The notes under the pieces: model-generated
Told to the model about the DNA's origin: nothing
Seen by the model: only the letters and a program-made list of their open reading frames with translations
The model's database searches: none
Program-made: the position numbers and the translations under genes
Part shown: positions 21,620-34,420 of the stretch, in pieces
How the letters are laid out: every line of letters starts with the position of its first letter
Numbering within the stretch: the first letter of the stretch is position 1
DNA from: Azadirachta indica
Taxonomy: Eukaryota; Streptophyta; Magnoliopsida; Sapindales; Meliaceae
Length of the DNA: 64,000 nt
Direction of reading: 5' to 3'
Assembly (NCBI GenBank): GCA_022749755.1
Contig: CM040453.1
Span: 19,601,368-19,665,367, forward strand

Positions 21620-23236
21620 TGTAAGATTTGATTTTGTTAACCATTCTTCATTTAGTGCATCGAAATTTATTTTTGTTCTATATTAGTTAATTCAATTGAT
21701 AAATTTATTTTTTTCTTTCCTTTTTTTAGGTAGGAATTTAAATCGAGAAAGCTATCTATACTTCCCATAAATTTAATTGCGAAAATGGAAAAAAATGCTG
21801 TTATCAAAAATCGTCATTAAATAGAAGGAATTTAAAAAAAAAAAAATCCCAAAATTCATCATTTCGGAGCAAAAAGAACTATTTTAAATTTTTTCAGTAT
21901 CCAAATATGTATCAATTTTAAAAACAAAATTTTCTTCTTTAAAATATCACTTTACAAAATGGCTTTATGTAATAAATAATCCTTGAACTTAAAATTACAC
22001 CAGGCCAATAAAAAGCTACTTCTTCCTGTAAGTCAATCAGACACTTCTAAGAAGTCAAGCTGCAAATTTTTCTTTATTTTTTCCACATCCACTCATTCCA
22101 TAGTACCTCTTTTTCCACATTTCTATCTAGAGTAGGACCGAGGCAGAATAGATAGATAATCTTTGACCAATACCAAGAGGCAAAACTTAAAACTTAGTGT
22201 ATTGTAACTCCACTTTCCTCATGAATACACACAATTTAGGCTATTTAGCTTCACCTACAGCCGCCCACCTGTCCTATCTACCATAAATTATAAAACCAAC
22301 CAGTGCTTATACTTATTTGCTTAGTCAATGGATCTAAGAATAAGTCGTCTACAGTAAGAAGAATATCGCTGGTACTCTTCTTGAACCCACCCTGAAATAT
22401 TTCCAACCCAACCATATCTTCCTTTCCCAAACAAAATTCTCTTGGCATCTTGCAGTCCTTTCAACAAATGACTTGAGTCATGGAGAAACAGAAAGGATGA
22501 TTGTACAAAGCTAGATACCCAACCCAGGATAACGAATGTTTCTATCTTCTACAAGTATCACAGAAGTACCAAGAACAGGAAAATCAAGGAAAAAAAAAAA
22601 ATAGTGAGCATTCAACAATATCTGCAAATAAATAGTAGCACAATCTCAAACATAATTCTAATAAGAGAAGAATTTCAGGTTATGAAGTCTAAAAATAAAG
22701 CATTACAAAGCCTCAAAAGTAACTTAAGGTCCACTATGATATTCTAACAGCCATAGGGTCATTTGTTTTTCGTATGGTATGATAAAAAAAATCTGTGCAC
22801 AGCTTCTAAGGACTATATCAACCCTGATGGATAAAATATGGCATGCAACAAAACAACTAAAGAAATGGGTACAGGGACAAAAATAAGAACACAATTCAAC
22901 GGAACACAGAAAAAGAAATGTTTTACCTTATGCAAAGAGAAATGGCTGCATGATCTTCAAGACAATTACCATTCCCTAAACATAGCTATTTAGTTATTGA
23001 GATCTAAAATAAATCATTTACGAATTTCCAATGTTAATTTAAGGTCAATTATCATTTTTTAAAAGCCCTCAAAACAAAAAACTGACACAAATTTAGGGAA
23101 GAAGGATACATGTTAATGTTTTAATCTCTCAAATAAATGATAACAGGACAATACATGTTGCCTTCCCAATCAGTGGAGCAATTAATTTGCCCCACAGGTG
23201 GCTGGTTTGCACCAAAGACAAACATGTTATAAATCA
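21620..23236. other. Convergent intergenic region between GTG and F-box/kelch genes
   Basis: About 1.6 kb without a supported exon. The right part, next to the kelch stop codon at 23237, probably contains that gene's 3' UTR on the minus strand. No transposon end was recognised. Confidence 0.5.
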
Positions 23237-24616
23237 TTAACAACCCATTACTGCACAGTTGTACACAAAAGCACCTGCTCGTTCCTTGACAGCAAGAACA
23301 TTCCATTCTGGTCCATCCCCGTTTCCATCTGCTGGATCCCAAGAGTGCAGAACAATAACTTCACCTTCAGACCCTCTATGTCCTCCAATTACCAATAATC
23401 TGTCACCACATGCTTTAAATGCCAGTCCCCATCCATTAAAAGAGTCAGCCCTAACTGGCAATCTCTTCACAACATTCCATGAGTTATCGGTCTTATTATA
23501 TTTCTTAACTTCATTTGTTGCTTGATCAGCAGAATAAAGCTGATTATCTACAACAGCCACTAGAGGAGGTGAACACATTGCAGGATGAGATTGTGTACCC
23601 ACATTGGAAGGAGAGTACATGTTCTCGATTGTCCTCCATGTCCTTGTCTCAAGGTTATACTCTTCACCACAAGTTAAAGAATCGGTTGGGCTTGACATGC
23701 CCCCGATGACGTAAAATTTACCATCCATGAAGAAGCCTGAACACAATTTGCGTGGCAAATTCATATCTGGCAAAGTTTCCCAAGTACGCAGTTCAGAGTT
23801 GTAAAGCTCAGCAGATTTTAGAATACAGCCGTTCTTGTCAGTTCCCCCAGCAATAATAGCAATTTCCCCAAGGCTGCTTGAACCAAACAGACAACGGGGC
23901 AAGTTCATTTGAGGGCATCTAGACCAGGAATTTGTGATCACGCTATACATCCAAATTGCAAAGCCTGACAACTCACGACCAAATACAAGTAGCTGAGTCC
24001 CTACGGCTAGAGACTCCTTGTCAGCAGAAGTAAAACATTCATCACATTGCATCCTTGGTAATCTCATCCATCTCTGTCTCATAGGATCAAAGGCTTCCCA
24101 AGGCATTAAAATACAAGCCAAATACACCCAGTGTTCAACTACACCAAGCCGCCGTCTCAACTTATATAAATATCCGCTGGCAATCAATGACCTAAACTTC
24201 TTATTCAAACAGGATAGTGTTGGATAACCTGATCTAGTACTCCAGGCTAAGATATCTAATGCTGTGTCGTCATGAAGACCTGGCAAGAAACTGTCGTCTG
24301 ATGCTTGACCATTTTGGTTTTCTCCATTTCTTGTCATGAGCTTAGGATTTTTGTTCTTCAGTCCCACAGAATCTAAACAGGAAATATGCATCTCCTTGCC
24401 AAGTAAGCCTTCACTAACATCTTTCAAGCTAATATTCCTTGCCAAGAGAATTTGCACCAACATATGCCAGTTCTCCTGAATGAATTTCCGGTCTTGACCT
24501 AAATACATGGAAAGCTGTGCCATGACACGATCTTGCAAGTCAAATGTGATGGACGATTCACAATCTTCCCCTACCCGTCTGATCTTACTCTCTTCAAGGG
24601 AATATCTGAACACCAT
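23237..24616 (-). CDS. F-box/kelch-repeat protein (SKIP11 / At1g74510-like)
   Basis: Predicted substrate receptor of an SCF E3 ubiquitin ligase: the F-box binds SKP1/ASK and the kelch propeller binds a target. The 459-residue coding region is uninterrupted. A degenerate F-box spans about 109-150 ([20 protein letters not shown]...FRSLIASG). It is followed by the family block [16 protein letters not shown] (150-165) and [16 protein letters not shown] (201-216). Kelch blades at about 215-455 have IAGG (255-258), VIGG (303-306) and VIGG (409-412) turns, and the protein ends in [10 protein letters not shown], the family terminus. An in-frame TAG lies shortly upstream of the ATG at 24616, fixing the start. 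The first 100 residues do not resemble the N-termini I remember for SKIP11 or At1g74510. The target is unknown. Confidence 0.9.
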   Translation of the reverse strand: MVFRYSLEESKIRRVGEDCESSITFDLQDRVMAQLSMYLGQDRKFIQENWHMLVQILLARNISLKDVSEGLLGKEMHISCLDSVGLKNKNPKLMTRNGENQNGQASDDSFLPGLHDDTALDILAWSTRSGYPTLSCLNKKFRSLIASGYLYKLRRRLGVVEHWVYLACILMPWEAFDPMRQRWMRLPRMQCDECFTSADKESLAVGTQLLVFGRELSGFAIWMYSVITNSWSRCPQMNLPRCLFGSSSLGEIAIIAGGTDKNGCILKSAELYNSELRTWETLPDMNLPRKLCSGFFMDGKFYVIGGMSSPTDSLTCGEEYNLETRTWRTIENMYSPSNVGTQSHPAMCSPPLVAVVDNQLYSADQATNEVKKYNKTDNSWNVVKRLPVRADSFNGWGLAFKACGDRLLVIGGHRGSEGEVIVLHSWDPADGNGDGPEWNVLAVKERAGAFVYNCAVMGC

Positions 24617-25620
24617 TTTGACTGAAGTCCAGTCCAGGCACTATTCAGTAAGCATTCACAAGAAAAAACAATAAACTAACCTACTCAAAATGTGATACAC
24701 AGAAACAACACAGAAAACCCAACAAACAACTTCAATAATCCAGGAAACTAAATTCATTTAAGTTGTCTTCATAAAGAGCAGTTTCAAACATACCACATAC
24801 TCCAACAGATAACATATAAAATAAATAAATCATACACTGGTTCAACAACTAACTAAAAGCCGGCATAAAATTGAAAAACAAGTAAAGAAATAAAATTCCC
24901 CTGAAATCAATCATAGAACCTTTCAAAAATATGTCAGAAACCCCTGCAGAAGAGGTTACTACCAAAAATAAACTAGTGGGGAGGCTCTATCTGTATTGTG
25001 GGCAAACGTGAAGAGAGGTCAATGTAATAATCCCGTTGAAAAACCAAAAAGCAAGGACCACCTATACATATAGCACCCAAAAATATAATCAAACAGTCGA
25101 GTGGAAGTGATAACAACTTCAGCCAATAAGAATTCACAAGGACTACCCATAGATTTTACTTTGAATTCAACAATCATCAAACACCAATAATATTTACAGT
25201 AATTGTTCACTGCAACAAGCTTAATTTGTAAACAATCAGTACTAGAAAACTTAATAAAAATAGTTCATTAAATTATTAATTAATTATTCAACTCGAAAAT
25301 TAAACTCTCACATCATCGCAGTCATCGAATTGAAATTTTCATCTAAAACTAAAAACAAAAATACGATAATGCAAAAAATCATGCCGTAAATCACTGAATC
25401 AACTGAACCAGAAGTCAAAAATCTTCAATTTTTTTTCAAACAAGCACCCCGAAACACACTACCTCAAATCAGTCAACGCCGTTGATTTCTCGACTCCAGT
25501 CAGATGACATGCAGCTCGAGAGAGAGATTACTCTTCTCAATTCAGATCCATGTAGAGAAAAATTTTGTTCGGATTTTACCTCACCTTTCCTTTCCTCCCC
25601 GAACAACGCAGATAGATAAG
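24617..25620 (-). other. Probable 5' UTR with intron of the F-box/kelch gene
   Basis: On the minus strand a leader-like segment at about 25463-25620 is rich in purine/pyrimidine tracts and ends at a donor, TTTGAG|GTAGTG. An acceptor after a T-rich tract, CTGAATAG, precedes 24640, just before the ATG. The implied 5' UTR intron is 24641-25462. A leader intron fits an intronless coding region in this family. It is inferred from splice signals only. Confidence 0.4.
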
Positions 25621-25640
25621 AGAGAGATGGAGATGGACAT

Positions 25641-25671
25641 TTTTTTATTTTATTTTATTTTATTTTATTTT
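25641..25671. repeat. (TTTTA)n microsatellite
   Basis: Six to seven TTTTA units next to the presumed promoter of the F-box/kelch gene. Confidence 0.9.
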
Positions 25672-25739
25672 TTTATTCTTATTTTTTCTTTTTTGTTTTT
25701 GGTTAGGGCGTTTTAAAGCCATTGAATTTGATTCTGTAA

Positions 25740-27286
25740 ATTATTTCTTTTACGGCTAGTAACATTAGGGTCCCTAATGTTTTATGAAATTGTAACTAAA
25801 GCATAAATGTTAATATATTACACATCAATCCTCATCCGATTGCTCCGTTATGCTCCTATAAATCACCCTTGTTAGTTTCATTTGTTCTCAACTTTGGAGG
25901 GGTATAATATTCAAATAATTGATTCTAGACTTCCAGTAGAGTTTATATGAATTAAAATTCAGACATTATCTTTATTAGTAATTTTACTAAAATTAGGGGA
26001 TCTGGATCTCATTGTTTCCTTCATTTATTCTTTGACCAGTCGTCTGCCTGTTGTAAAGACACGCTTTACTAAACTGCTAGTTGCGACTGCTTATGGCCAT
26101 GCACGTGCTCCTAGCCTTCCCTCTCTCCTTTTATTTTTTAATTTTTTTATTCTTTTACGGCTTAAGTAAGATTTACAGTAAATTTTCAAAAAAAATAATA
26201 TAAAACAAACCAAGAAAATAGATGTAACTATATAATATGTGACAGCCAAATATTTATTTTATGCGGTAAAAAATTAATAGATATATGAAATTAAAAGAAA
26301 TATGAAAGAAGTATAACAACACTTTATTTATTTATTTTTTATTTAGAGTTTAGAAATTTGTTATTACAATATATCTTAGAAATTGACTCACATAATCCGT
26401 GGAACTTCTACCTAAAAATTGTTAAAAAATTTTCACTACGTTAAAAAGTATAAAACTTGAATCTTTACCCTCCAATTGAAAGATAAAGATTCTTATGAGC
26501 CTATAACCTGGGTGACTAAAACAAAACTTTAGTTTGCAACAAAAATAATTGGTATAAATATTTATTCACATATTACTATGTTGACATAAATTTTTTTGTT
26601 TTGAGGAGCAGTAAAAACATTTATGCGTTTATTTAGTATAATTCTAAAAAAAATTGACATATAGTACTTTCAATTATACTTTAATGACATAAATATTTTA
26701 AAGTTTAACGATACTTTAATCTCAACAATTTTTTTTACAATTTATATTTTAAAAAAATAAAAAATCTATTAGAAATAGTTCAATTATAGTACAGTAATGC
26801 CACATATTTTAAATATTATTCTAAATAATATGTTATATTTTAAGTAGGCGACAAAGTAATATAATTTTTTTATTGTTATTTGAAATAGTAATGTAGGTCT
26901 TTTTTCAATATTTAGTGTCTTAAATTTATTTATTTAGTTAATTAAATATGTTTGTTTCAATATTTTAGTTAGAGTTTTGAGAAAATTTAGCTGTAAGTAA
27001 AATGTTTGAATAATTTTATTAAATATAGTTTAATAACTTAATATATTTTATTTTCGTTGTTAATCATATTAAAGCATTCATATCAATTCAAATTTAATAT
27101 TGAAAAATTTTGTGATTATGTTTTAATAAAATTAAGCTAATTTTTTTATCAATCAAGTTTTTTTAAACTGAAATCTAAATATAATTTACTTAGATGTTAA
27201 AAAATTGTTTACTCTTTAATTTATGTTTCAAAACTTGTTAAAAAAATTTCAATATATAATTAAGTTAAAAATTTTAACTTATATTT
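25740..27286. other. AT-rich intergenic DNA, no gene seen
   Basis: About 1.5 kb of very AT-rich sequence with no coding signal. It separates the F-box/kelch promoter from the degenerate copia element. Confidence 0.6.
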
Positions 27287-27751
27287 ATGAACAAAATTGT
27301 GAGAAACTTATTCTCATTCTTTGTGAAAATATTGTTATACAATAGACATATTTATACACTCTTAAGATATTCACAAAATACTAAAATATGTCTAGAATAA
27401 TAAATAAATTAGGAAATGTAAAGATAAATTAGAAAATATCCTTTTGTCAATTACCTTATAGATCATGTATATAAAAAAAGATAAGTTTCCTTTGGTACGA
27501 AGATACTTTGTATTCTAAACTTGCTGATTAAATTTTGGAAATTTTCATTGGATGGTCCTCCTGTACACATATTTGCAAGTTGACGGTGAGAAGATATATA
27601 TGGTATACAAATATGCCTAAAGTTAAAATTTTCTTTGATGAAGTGCCTATCAATTTCAACATGTTTTCGTGTCATATTGAACTGGATTGTAAGCAATGCT
27701 TATTGAAATTAGATGAGATAGGATTATTTTGATTAATAAAGGCTTATATGT

Positions 27752-29174
27752 GGTTTTAACACATACCTCCCCTGTGGTTTGGCCCTTTAATATTTTAATA
27801 GATTATTTGACTTAATTAACACATACCTCCCCTACTGACATCCAATTTTGTTAATGAACTATGAATGAACAATTCGCCCTTCATTTGCCATTTTCACGAT
27901 GAAGACAAAATGCAAGAATCCGGATTGCTTCTTTTATTTATTCAATTTATTTATTTATTGTGGGCCCGTGATGTAAAAATAAAAATCAAACCTCAAAGGA
28001 CGTATGTGTTAAAAGTCCTAACAATATATATTAGAAAAACTTGCTCACAAAGTGTGAAGTTACCTTCAACCTATTATAACTGTTGGTTCCTAACCATTAA
28101 ATCACCTACACACACATTCTTTAAATACAGATTAGGATTACTTCCAAAACTTTACCCATCAGCTTTTTAACACAGCCGAAAACATTATTTCCAAAACCTT
28201 ACCCATAAACCCTTTAACATAACCAAAAACATTACTTCCAAAACCTTACCCACCAGACTTTTTACACAGCTAGAAAAATTACTTCCAATACCTTAACCAT
28301 TAGCCTTTTAACACAACAAAAAAATACATATGACACTTACATTTTCGAATGGCATCTACATGTGTAAATGTAAGGGGAGACTCAAGTAGTAGTAGAGTAA
28401 AGTAATAAAGAAAGGAAGTCAATAGAATAATAATAAAATTTCAAAACAAATATTGCTTATGCAATAGAAAGACTGCTGTTAGAATCTCGAAGTCCGTTGA
28501 TAACCCAAACACACTGAACCTAACTTATACCCACACAGTAAAATAGCCATTTTCTTTTCAGATTCAACTCAAATCGACCATTATTCATCAATTATGATAA
28601 TAATCTACGCTGTTATGAATACTATGCATGTGAGTATAAAATCAAGAAAATTGGTACATGCATCAAATAATCGAGTGTGAGGTTTACCTAATTCAATCGA
28701 TGGATTCTATTATTTGTCGAATTTTTTAAGCTTGATTACAGCTTTTTGGAGAGCCAAAATGTCATGATTCAACCTAAACCTACTTAATCGTTTGTTGTCT
28801 CTCACTGAATATATACTAACAGAAGCAAGTATCGGCACAAAATTAGCTCCCATTTCCCTTCGTATCTCCACCCTTACTTCCATCTTGCAAGAATAGGTTT
28901 GATAGAAAATGGCTAGAAAATTTGACATTGCGTGGATATTCTAGCTTGCGAGCTCTAGGTTCAAAACTTAGCTAGCCTCTACAAATGAATTATCTTTTGT
29001 AACATTAAACAAAACATGAAAAAGGTAAGCTTTTGTTCCTTAACCATTATACCACTACAATTAACAATTCATCGATTGAATTGGATGTCAATAGGGGAGG
29101 TATGTGTTAATTAAGTCAAACAATTTGTTTAGGTGTTAAAAGGCCAAATCTTATTGGAGGTATGTGTTAAAACC
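27752..29174. mobile_element. Inverted-repeat DNA transposon (MITE-like) nested in the copia element
   Basis: The ends are about 100-bp imperfect inverted repeats. The left starts GGTTTTAACACATACCTCCC at 27752; the right ends with the complement at 29174. Both arms contain the internal block TTAATTAACACATACCTCCCC. The interior (1.4 kb) has no transposase frame, so it is non-autonomous. Long terminal repeats suggest a Mutator-like relative. A decayed target duplication is possible (GCTTATATGT before, GTTCATATAT four bases after the right end; the three differences are all transitions). It sits inside the copia RNase H coding region. Confidence 0.75.
28137..28324. repeat. 47-bp tandem repeat, four copies
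   Basis: Units beginning ATTACTTCCAAAACCTTACC start at 28137, 28184, 28231 and 28278, each exactly 47 bp apart, within the interior of the nested inverted-repeat element. Confidence 0.85.
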
Positions 29175-32100
29175 CTAAGTTCATATATTTCTTGTGCCAT
29201 AGCCCTAATTTCTGCTTTTGCATTAGACTAAGCTATAGTTGGCTATTTCTTGCTCCTCTAAGTGACCAAATTCCTTTCTAAAAAGGCACAATATGCTGTA
29301 GTTGACTTTTGATCTACTTTAGAATCGACCTAGTTAACATCTATGCAAGCTTCTAATTTAAATTCTTTATTTTTCTGAAATAAGAGTTCTTTACCTAGAG
29401 ACCTCTTCAAGAATCTTAAATTTGGTAAATAAGATCAATGTGTAACTTTAATGAAGCGTGCATTATCTGACTTAGAACACTTACAACATAAGCAATGTTT
29501 GGCCTTGTGTGAGAGAAGTAAATAAATTTTCCTGTCATTTTTCGTTATTCCCTATTATTTACAAATTCTTCTCCTTCCATTATGTCTCCAAAGTTGATGA
29601 TTAACTTTTATAGGTGTATCTACTGATTTGTAACTAGCTATACCAATTTCTTGGAGAAGGTTTTGAGTATAATTTTGTTGAGAAATTAAGATTCAATATT
29701 GAGCTTCATTTTTTAGGCCTAGCTACTTTGTTTGTAGGAAATATCTTGAATTCCCTAGGTTTTTAATTTTAAATTCTTTTGCTAAATAGGTTCTTAAGCC
29801 ATTTATCTCTTTATTGTCATTACTAGTCATAATAATATCATTTACATGTACAATGAGAGTTGTAAATTCTCCTTTTTTTTTAGACACCTTAATGAATAAC
29901 GTGTGATTACCTTAACTCTAACGATGGTTTTGATTCTGCATAGCTTTAATGAATCTCCTAAACCATGCTCATAGTGATTACTTTAAACAATAGATAAGTC
30001 TTTTTAGTTTGCACACTTTCTTCCCTCTCAAATTTTCTTGGTATGCTGGTGGGATATCAATGTATACTTCCTCTTCTAAATCTTCGTGGAGGAATGCATT
30101 CTCTACTCAAATTGGTGTAGTGGCTACTCTTTGGTTGCAGCTAAAAACAAGATGATTATGATGGTATTGATTTTTGTCATGGCTAAAAATGTCTCATAAT
30201 AATTTAGCCCATAAGTTTAAGTGTATCCTTTTGCAACAAATCTTACTTTATATTTGTCTAACAATTTATTTAACTTATATTTTATAGTGAAGATCCATTT
30301 ACACCTTATAATTTTCTCGCCTTTGGGTAAGTCTCAAAGCTCCCATGTTTGATTTTTTTTTCAAGGGTTTATACCTTATCGGTTATTGCCTTTTTCTATG
30401 GCTTTAAGTTATAACCTTGTAATAGATGAAGGAAATTTTTAAGACAATACAAATATGAGAAAAGTATGATATTGAGAAGAAAGTTTCTATAAAGATATAA
30501 AATAAATCATAGGTATTAAGTATAGTTGTGAACCCCCTTTCTTTAAGTAATAGACAGATCAATATTATCTTTAAGAAAAGATACAGAAGAAGGAAATGAA
30601 ACTGGTGCATTATTTTCAGTGCCTGATTCGAGATTCACAACTAGATCTTAAGCAGTGATGATAAATCTTTCCCTCCTAAAATATGTTTTCAAAGTTAATA
30701 TTTTCTTTGCCTCAATGTCTATCTCGGGTTTTAGAGTAGAATGAGATGTTAGTTTAAGAGTTTTAGGCTTAGTCTAAAGAATATTCCTTAAATTGAATTG
30801 AACTCTCAAATTTTGAAGGATATTACTCAATTAGGTTAGAGCTCTAGAATTGTAAGTCTTGAGATGATGATGTTTCAGTTCCCTTAGCTTTTTTAGTAAA
30901 CTTAGTGACTAGTGTAATAGATTTTAATATTCTATCTTTCTTTACATCTAATCTATCTTTTATTTTCATATTATTCCCACTTGAAGATACGTATTGGCAA
31001 AATAAGAATTATTTTCTATAAAACTAATATTTATAGTGACATAAGTTTTTGAATGGTAAGGTGGTAGCACTTATACCTTTTTTGGTAGAGTATCCCAAAA
31101 AACACACTTTATAGTTGTAAGCTTAAGTTTACTTTGCATATAAGGATGAATATAAACATAGCATATACACTTAAACACCTTTTATGGTAGAGAACCAACT
31201 CCTTGGAAATTTAGGAAAAAGGCCTTGAGTTTATTTATTGATATTTGATGGTCAAAAATCCTAGTTGGCATCGTTTAATCAAATAAATAGCAGTAAAAAT
31301 GGCATCTGCCCATTATTATTTCTATACTTCTATTTGGAGTAATAAACTTCGAGCTATTTCAAGAAGATGATGATTCTTCTTTTCAATAACACCATTTTAC
31401 TTAAATGTGTTGATGCATGTTGATTAATGTAGGATGCCTTCAACTGCCAAATATGTCATAAGTTTATGATCAAAATACTCTTTACCATTATCAGATCTCA
31501 AGGTCTGAATATTAGCCTTAAATTGATTCTTGACAAATTTATAAAAAGTAGAGGATACCACTGAAATCTTAGACTTTTTTTTCATTAAATAGACCCAAAT
31601 AGTCCTCATGCAGTCATTAATAAAAGTACTTGAATGAGAAATAATAGTGACATAAAGTAGACCCTAAACATCATAATGGATCAAATTAAATAGAGATATT
31701 GAATCTCTTTTATGGGAAAGGTAACTTGATGATATTTAGCAAAAATACAAGATTCACAATCTACGTTGCTAATATCGATGTACTTAACAATGATGAAAAT
31801 AACTTTTTTACTAAGGTAAAATATGGGTGACCTAAGCAATTATGCTAAAGATAAATGGAAGATAGATTGGTTTTATGAGATACTAAACACTAAGACTCAT
31901 CTTAACTACTCTTTTAACTATTATCTAAGTAGTAAAGTTCATCTTTCAGCTCATCAAGCCTAATTGTCTTCCTTGATTGATCCTGAACACAACTAGATAG
32001 AGTAAATTTCATTAAGCAATTCAATTCATGTAAATTTCTAATGGCTAATAAATTATACTCCAAATTTGGAACATGAAGAACTGGATATAAAATTATAGTG

Positions 32101-33427
32101 TTTAAGATTTCGATAGTTCGTTCACTAGCAATTATGAAAAAATTTCATTAGTTACTTCGATTTTCTTTTCTGTCTTCCTGAACATGGAGAATATTTAGAA
32201 AAAAATTATTGACATACTAGTCATGTGGTCAGAAACACCTTAATTAATGATCCAAATACTAGAATTGGTCTTTCGAGGTAATGAGGTCTTTGTATTTGAG
32301 TGAGCCATAAAATAAGAACCTATAATTGTAGATTGGCTGGAGTTAAAGTTATCAAGTTGGGGGTTCGGTAGTTGTTTAAGCGTTTCAATATTCTGCAGAT
32401 TGAACCTCACTTGCTTTTATTCATTTTTCCAATTAATAGTTACAATATAATTTTCTTAACTTGAAAAAGTGAACTGAAGTCCTTTTGACTACTTTAGATT
32501 TTATAAGTTTTCATCCAATTTCTAACACATATCCTATGTATGTCTTGGTTTTTAAATAGTCACACTAGAGTTTGTTTTTATATTGAGTTTTCTCACTATC
32601 TTGTGCTACAGCAAGGGTAGAGTTTTTGTGATTGGTCCTCCATTTTTGTTGGTTTTAGTTCCTATTAATTCTTTGTTGCCTTCTTCTACACGAATATGAG
32701 CAAAAACTATATTCAGGTCAGGAAACATATCTTTTTTAAGAATGTAAGTATGAACTTCATCGTATTTAGAATTCAAGCTTAAAAAAACTTTATAACTCAT
32801 TCTCTTTCCATATGATCCATTGTTGTCTTTCCATCTACAACATATTCTAGTTTTACTCTTTGATAAATATCTAATTCGGTCAACAACCCTCTAAGTGTGT
32901 TGTAGTATTCTGCAACTCTCAAAGATCCTTATTTAGTATTGTAGATTTGCCTTTTTATCTAAAACATTTATGTAATGAAACTAGTTTTTGAAGATGTTTT
33001 ATCCTTGGCATACCAAATCTATTTGGCTGTAAGAAGTAATAGATAGGTTTTGCTAATTTGCGACTGTATTGAGTGAAGGAGCGATGACATTACTATACAG
33101 TTTTCAACATCCCAACTTTCATAGTTAGGATCATTCTAAGCTTGTTGTTTTGTCATTCTGTTGATGTATTTGAATTTCCCTTTACTCTTTTAGGGAAATC
33201 TTCATAGATTGAAACCATTCTATTAAACTCCTTCCATTAAGTTTGGAAGTGGTAATTTGTTTTTGGTGATTGGAATATGTAACTAATGAAGTAATTTTAG
33301 ACAGGATTTCAAGGACTTAAAGCAGAAGAAAACTTAATTGTCAGAATAGATTGGCCATAGCAAAGAAATGGAAAATAATAAGTGACAACAATAAAGGCCG
33401 TTAAATAAAAACTTAAAGAGACCTAAA

Positions 33428-33439
33428 GCTCTGATACCA
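33428..33439 (-). other. Copia primer-binding site
   Basis: The minus strand reads TGGTATCAGAGC, the perfect plant Ty1-copia primer-binding site complementary to initiator tRNA-Met. The adjoining LTR should end at 33440 (CTATTCA on the minus strand). Confidence 0.85.
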
Positions 33440-33890
33440 TGAATAGAAATATGAAAACTTATCTAACCCCTATATGTTTTTTCGCTCCCTCTCTCTATTT
33501 TTGTGTCTAACTTTTCATTTTCTTTATGAGTTAGTGTTAACATAATAAAAAATTTTGTAAAATAATTTATTTTATAGTATAGAAAAATTTATTAGTATTT
33601 ACTCCCTTTATAAATCATTGTGTTAACATAATAAAATTTTTTATAAAATATAAGCACAAACATATGTAAATAATTTAAAAATATATATATATATATATCA
33701 AAATGCCATTTTTTATTTTTTTATTTTTATAAAAACAACTAACTTATTACTTATATTCAAACACTTAAAAGAGAAAAAAAAAAAACACCACCTAAATGTT
33801 GAAGTTTGAAAGTTAATAAGTTTAATTTAATATGATGTTTTGTAAATATTTGATCTAATTTTTTTATTTTATTTTATAAAAAAATTAGTA

Positions 33891-34000
33891 CCTCCCTTGT
33901 TCCTATAAGTATTTTTTTTAATCCATTTCATGAATAAAATGTGACTAATTAACAATCAACAAAACTACATGTTACAAATAACATACATAAATACTTATAG
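33891..34000. mobile_element. Short Stowaway-like MITE remnant
   Basis: The left end CCTCCCTTGTTCCTATAAGTAT resembles the CTCCCTC-NNTCCTATAAGTA terminus of Stowaway (Tc1/mariner) MITEs. The right end has the complementary AAATACTTATAG but lacks the final CTCC block. It is 110 bp and truncated. Confidence 0.4.
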
Positions 34001-34136
34001 ATAAAAAAAATAATATTATCACTCTCATTTATGTTGATCCAAAATTTTTAAACATTCTGAAGTTATAAATAAAAAATAAACATATATTTTAAAATTATCT
34101 AGATTTTTTATTTAAACAAATTGAATTAAAGTATAT

Positions 34137-34393
34137 AATTCTGCAATAAACTGAATTAAAAACTAAAATCAAGCCAATCTCAATATTAAATTCTAAAAAG
34201 TAAAAGTAGAAAACTAAATTTAGAAACCGTCACAACAATTATTCTACATTAATTTAAAAATTACCATAATTTTTAATATATAACTACAAAATTAGAGTAG
34301 TTTGTACTATGTTTTAGACTATGGAATTATCCTGTATTCTAATAATAATAAGACACAAACTTTGATGTTTTGCGATACTGATTTCTTGCCATG
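34137..34393. repeat. Direct repeat, copy 1 (unoccupied)
   Basis: The stretch from TAATTCTGCAATAAACTGAA to about 34393 matches 35218-35330 plus 35675-35831. Shared blocks include AAAATCAAG...CCAATCTCAAT, CACAA(C/T)AATTATTCTA and AAAATTAGAGTAG(T/C)TTGTA. This copy lacks the element that interrupts the second copy. Confidence 0.7.
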
Positions 34394-34420
34394 TTTAAAT
34401 ACTTTTTTATAAAATCTATT

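Larger units (their letters stand above)
27287..33620 (-). mobile_element. Degenerate Ty1-copia retrotransposon
   Basis: On the minus strand, in the expected copia order from high to low coordinates: a perfect primer-binding site (33428-33439); a gag fragment (32606-32800); an integrase fragment with LRSDNGKEYF (31424-31609); the RT active-site region (29807-29869), where the usual YVDD reads HVND; an RNase H start (about 29180-29330, AFLERNLVT and AEIRAMAQ); and the RNase H/C-terminal part (27463-27720, HVEIDRHFIKE...NLISKF). Stops and frameshifts are everywhere, so it is dead. A 1.4-kb element splits RNase H. The LTRs are weak: TGAATAGAAATATGAAAACTTAT from 33440 resembles TGAACAAAATTGTGAGAAACTTAT from 27287, which suggests the outer edge. 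Both LTR limits are uncertain. Confidence 0.85.

Noticed and set aside
27865..28170. A 101-codon frame inside the nested inverted-repeat element
   Set aside because: It covers part of the 47-bp tandem array and has no transposase or other motif; a chance frame.
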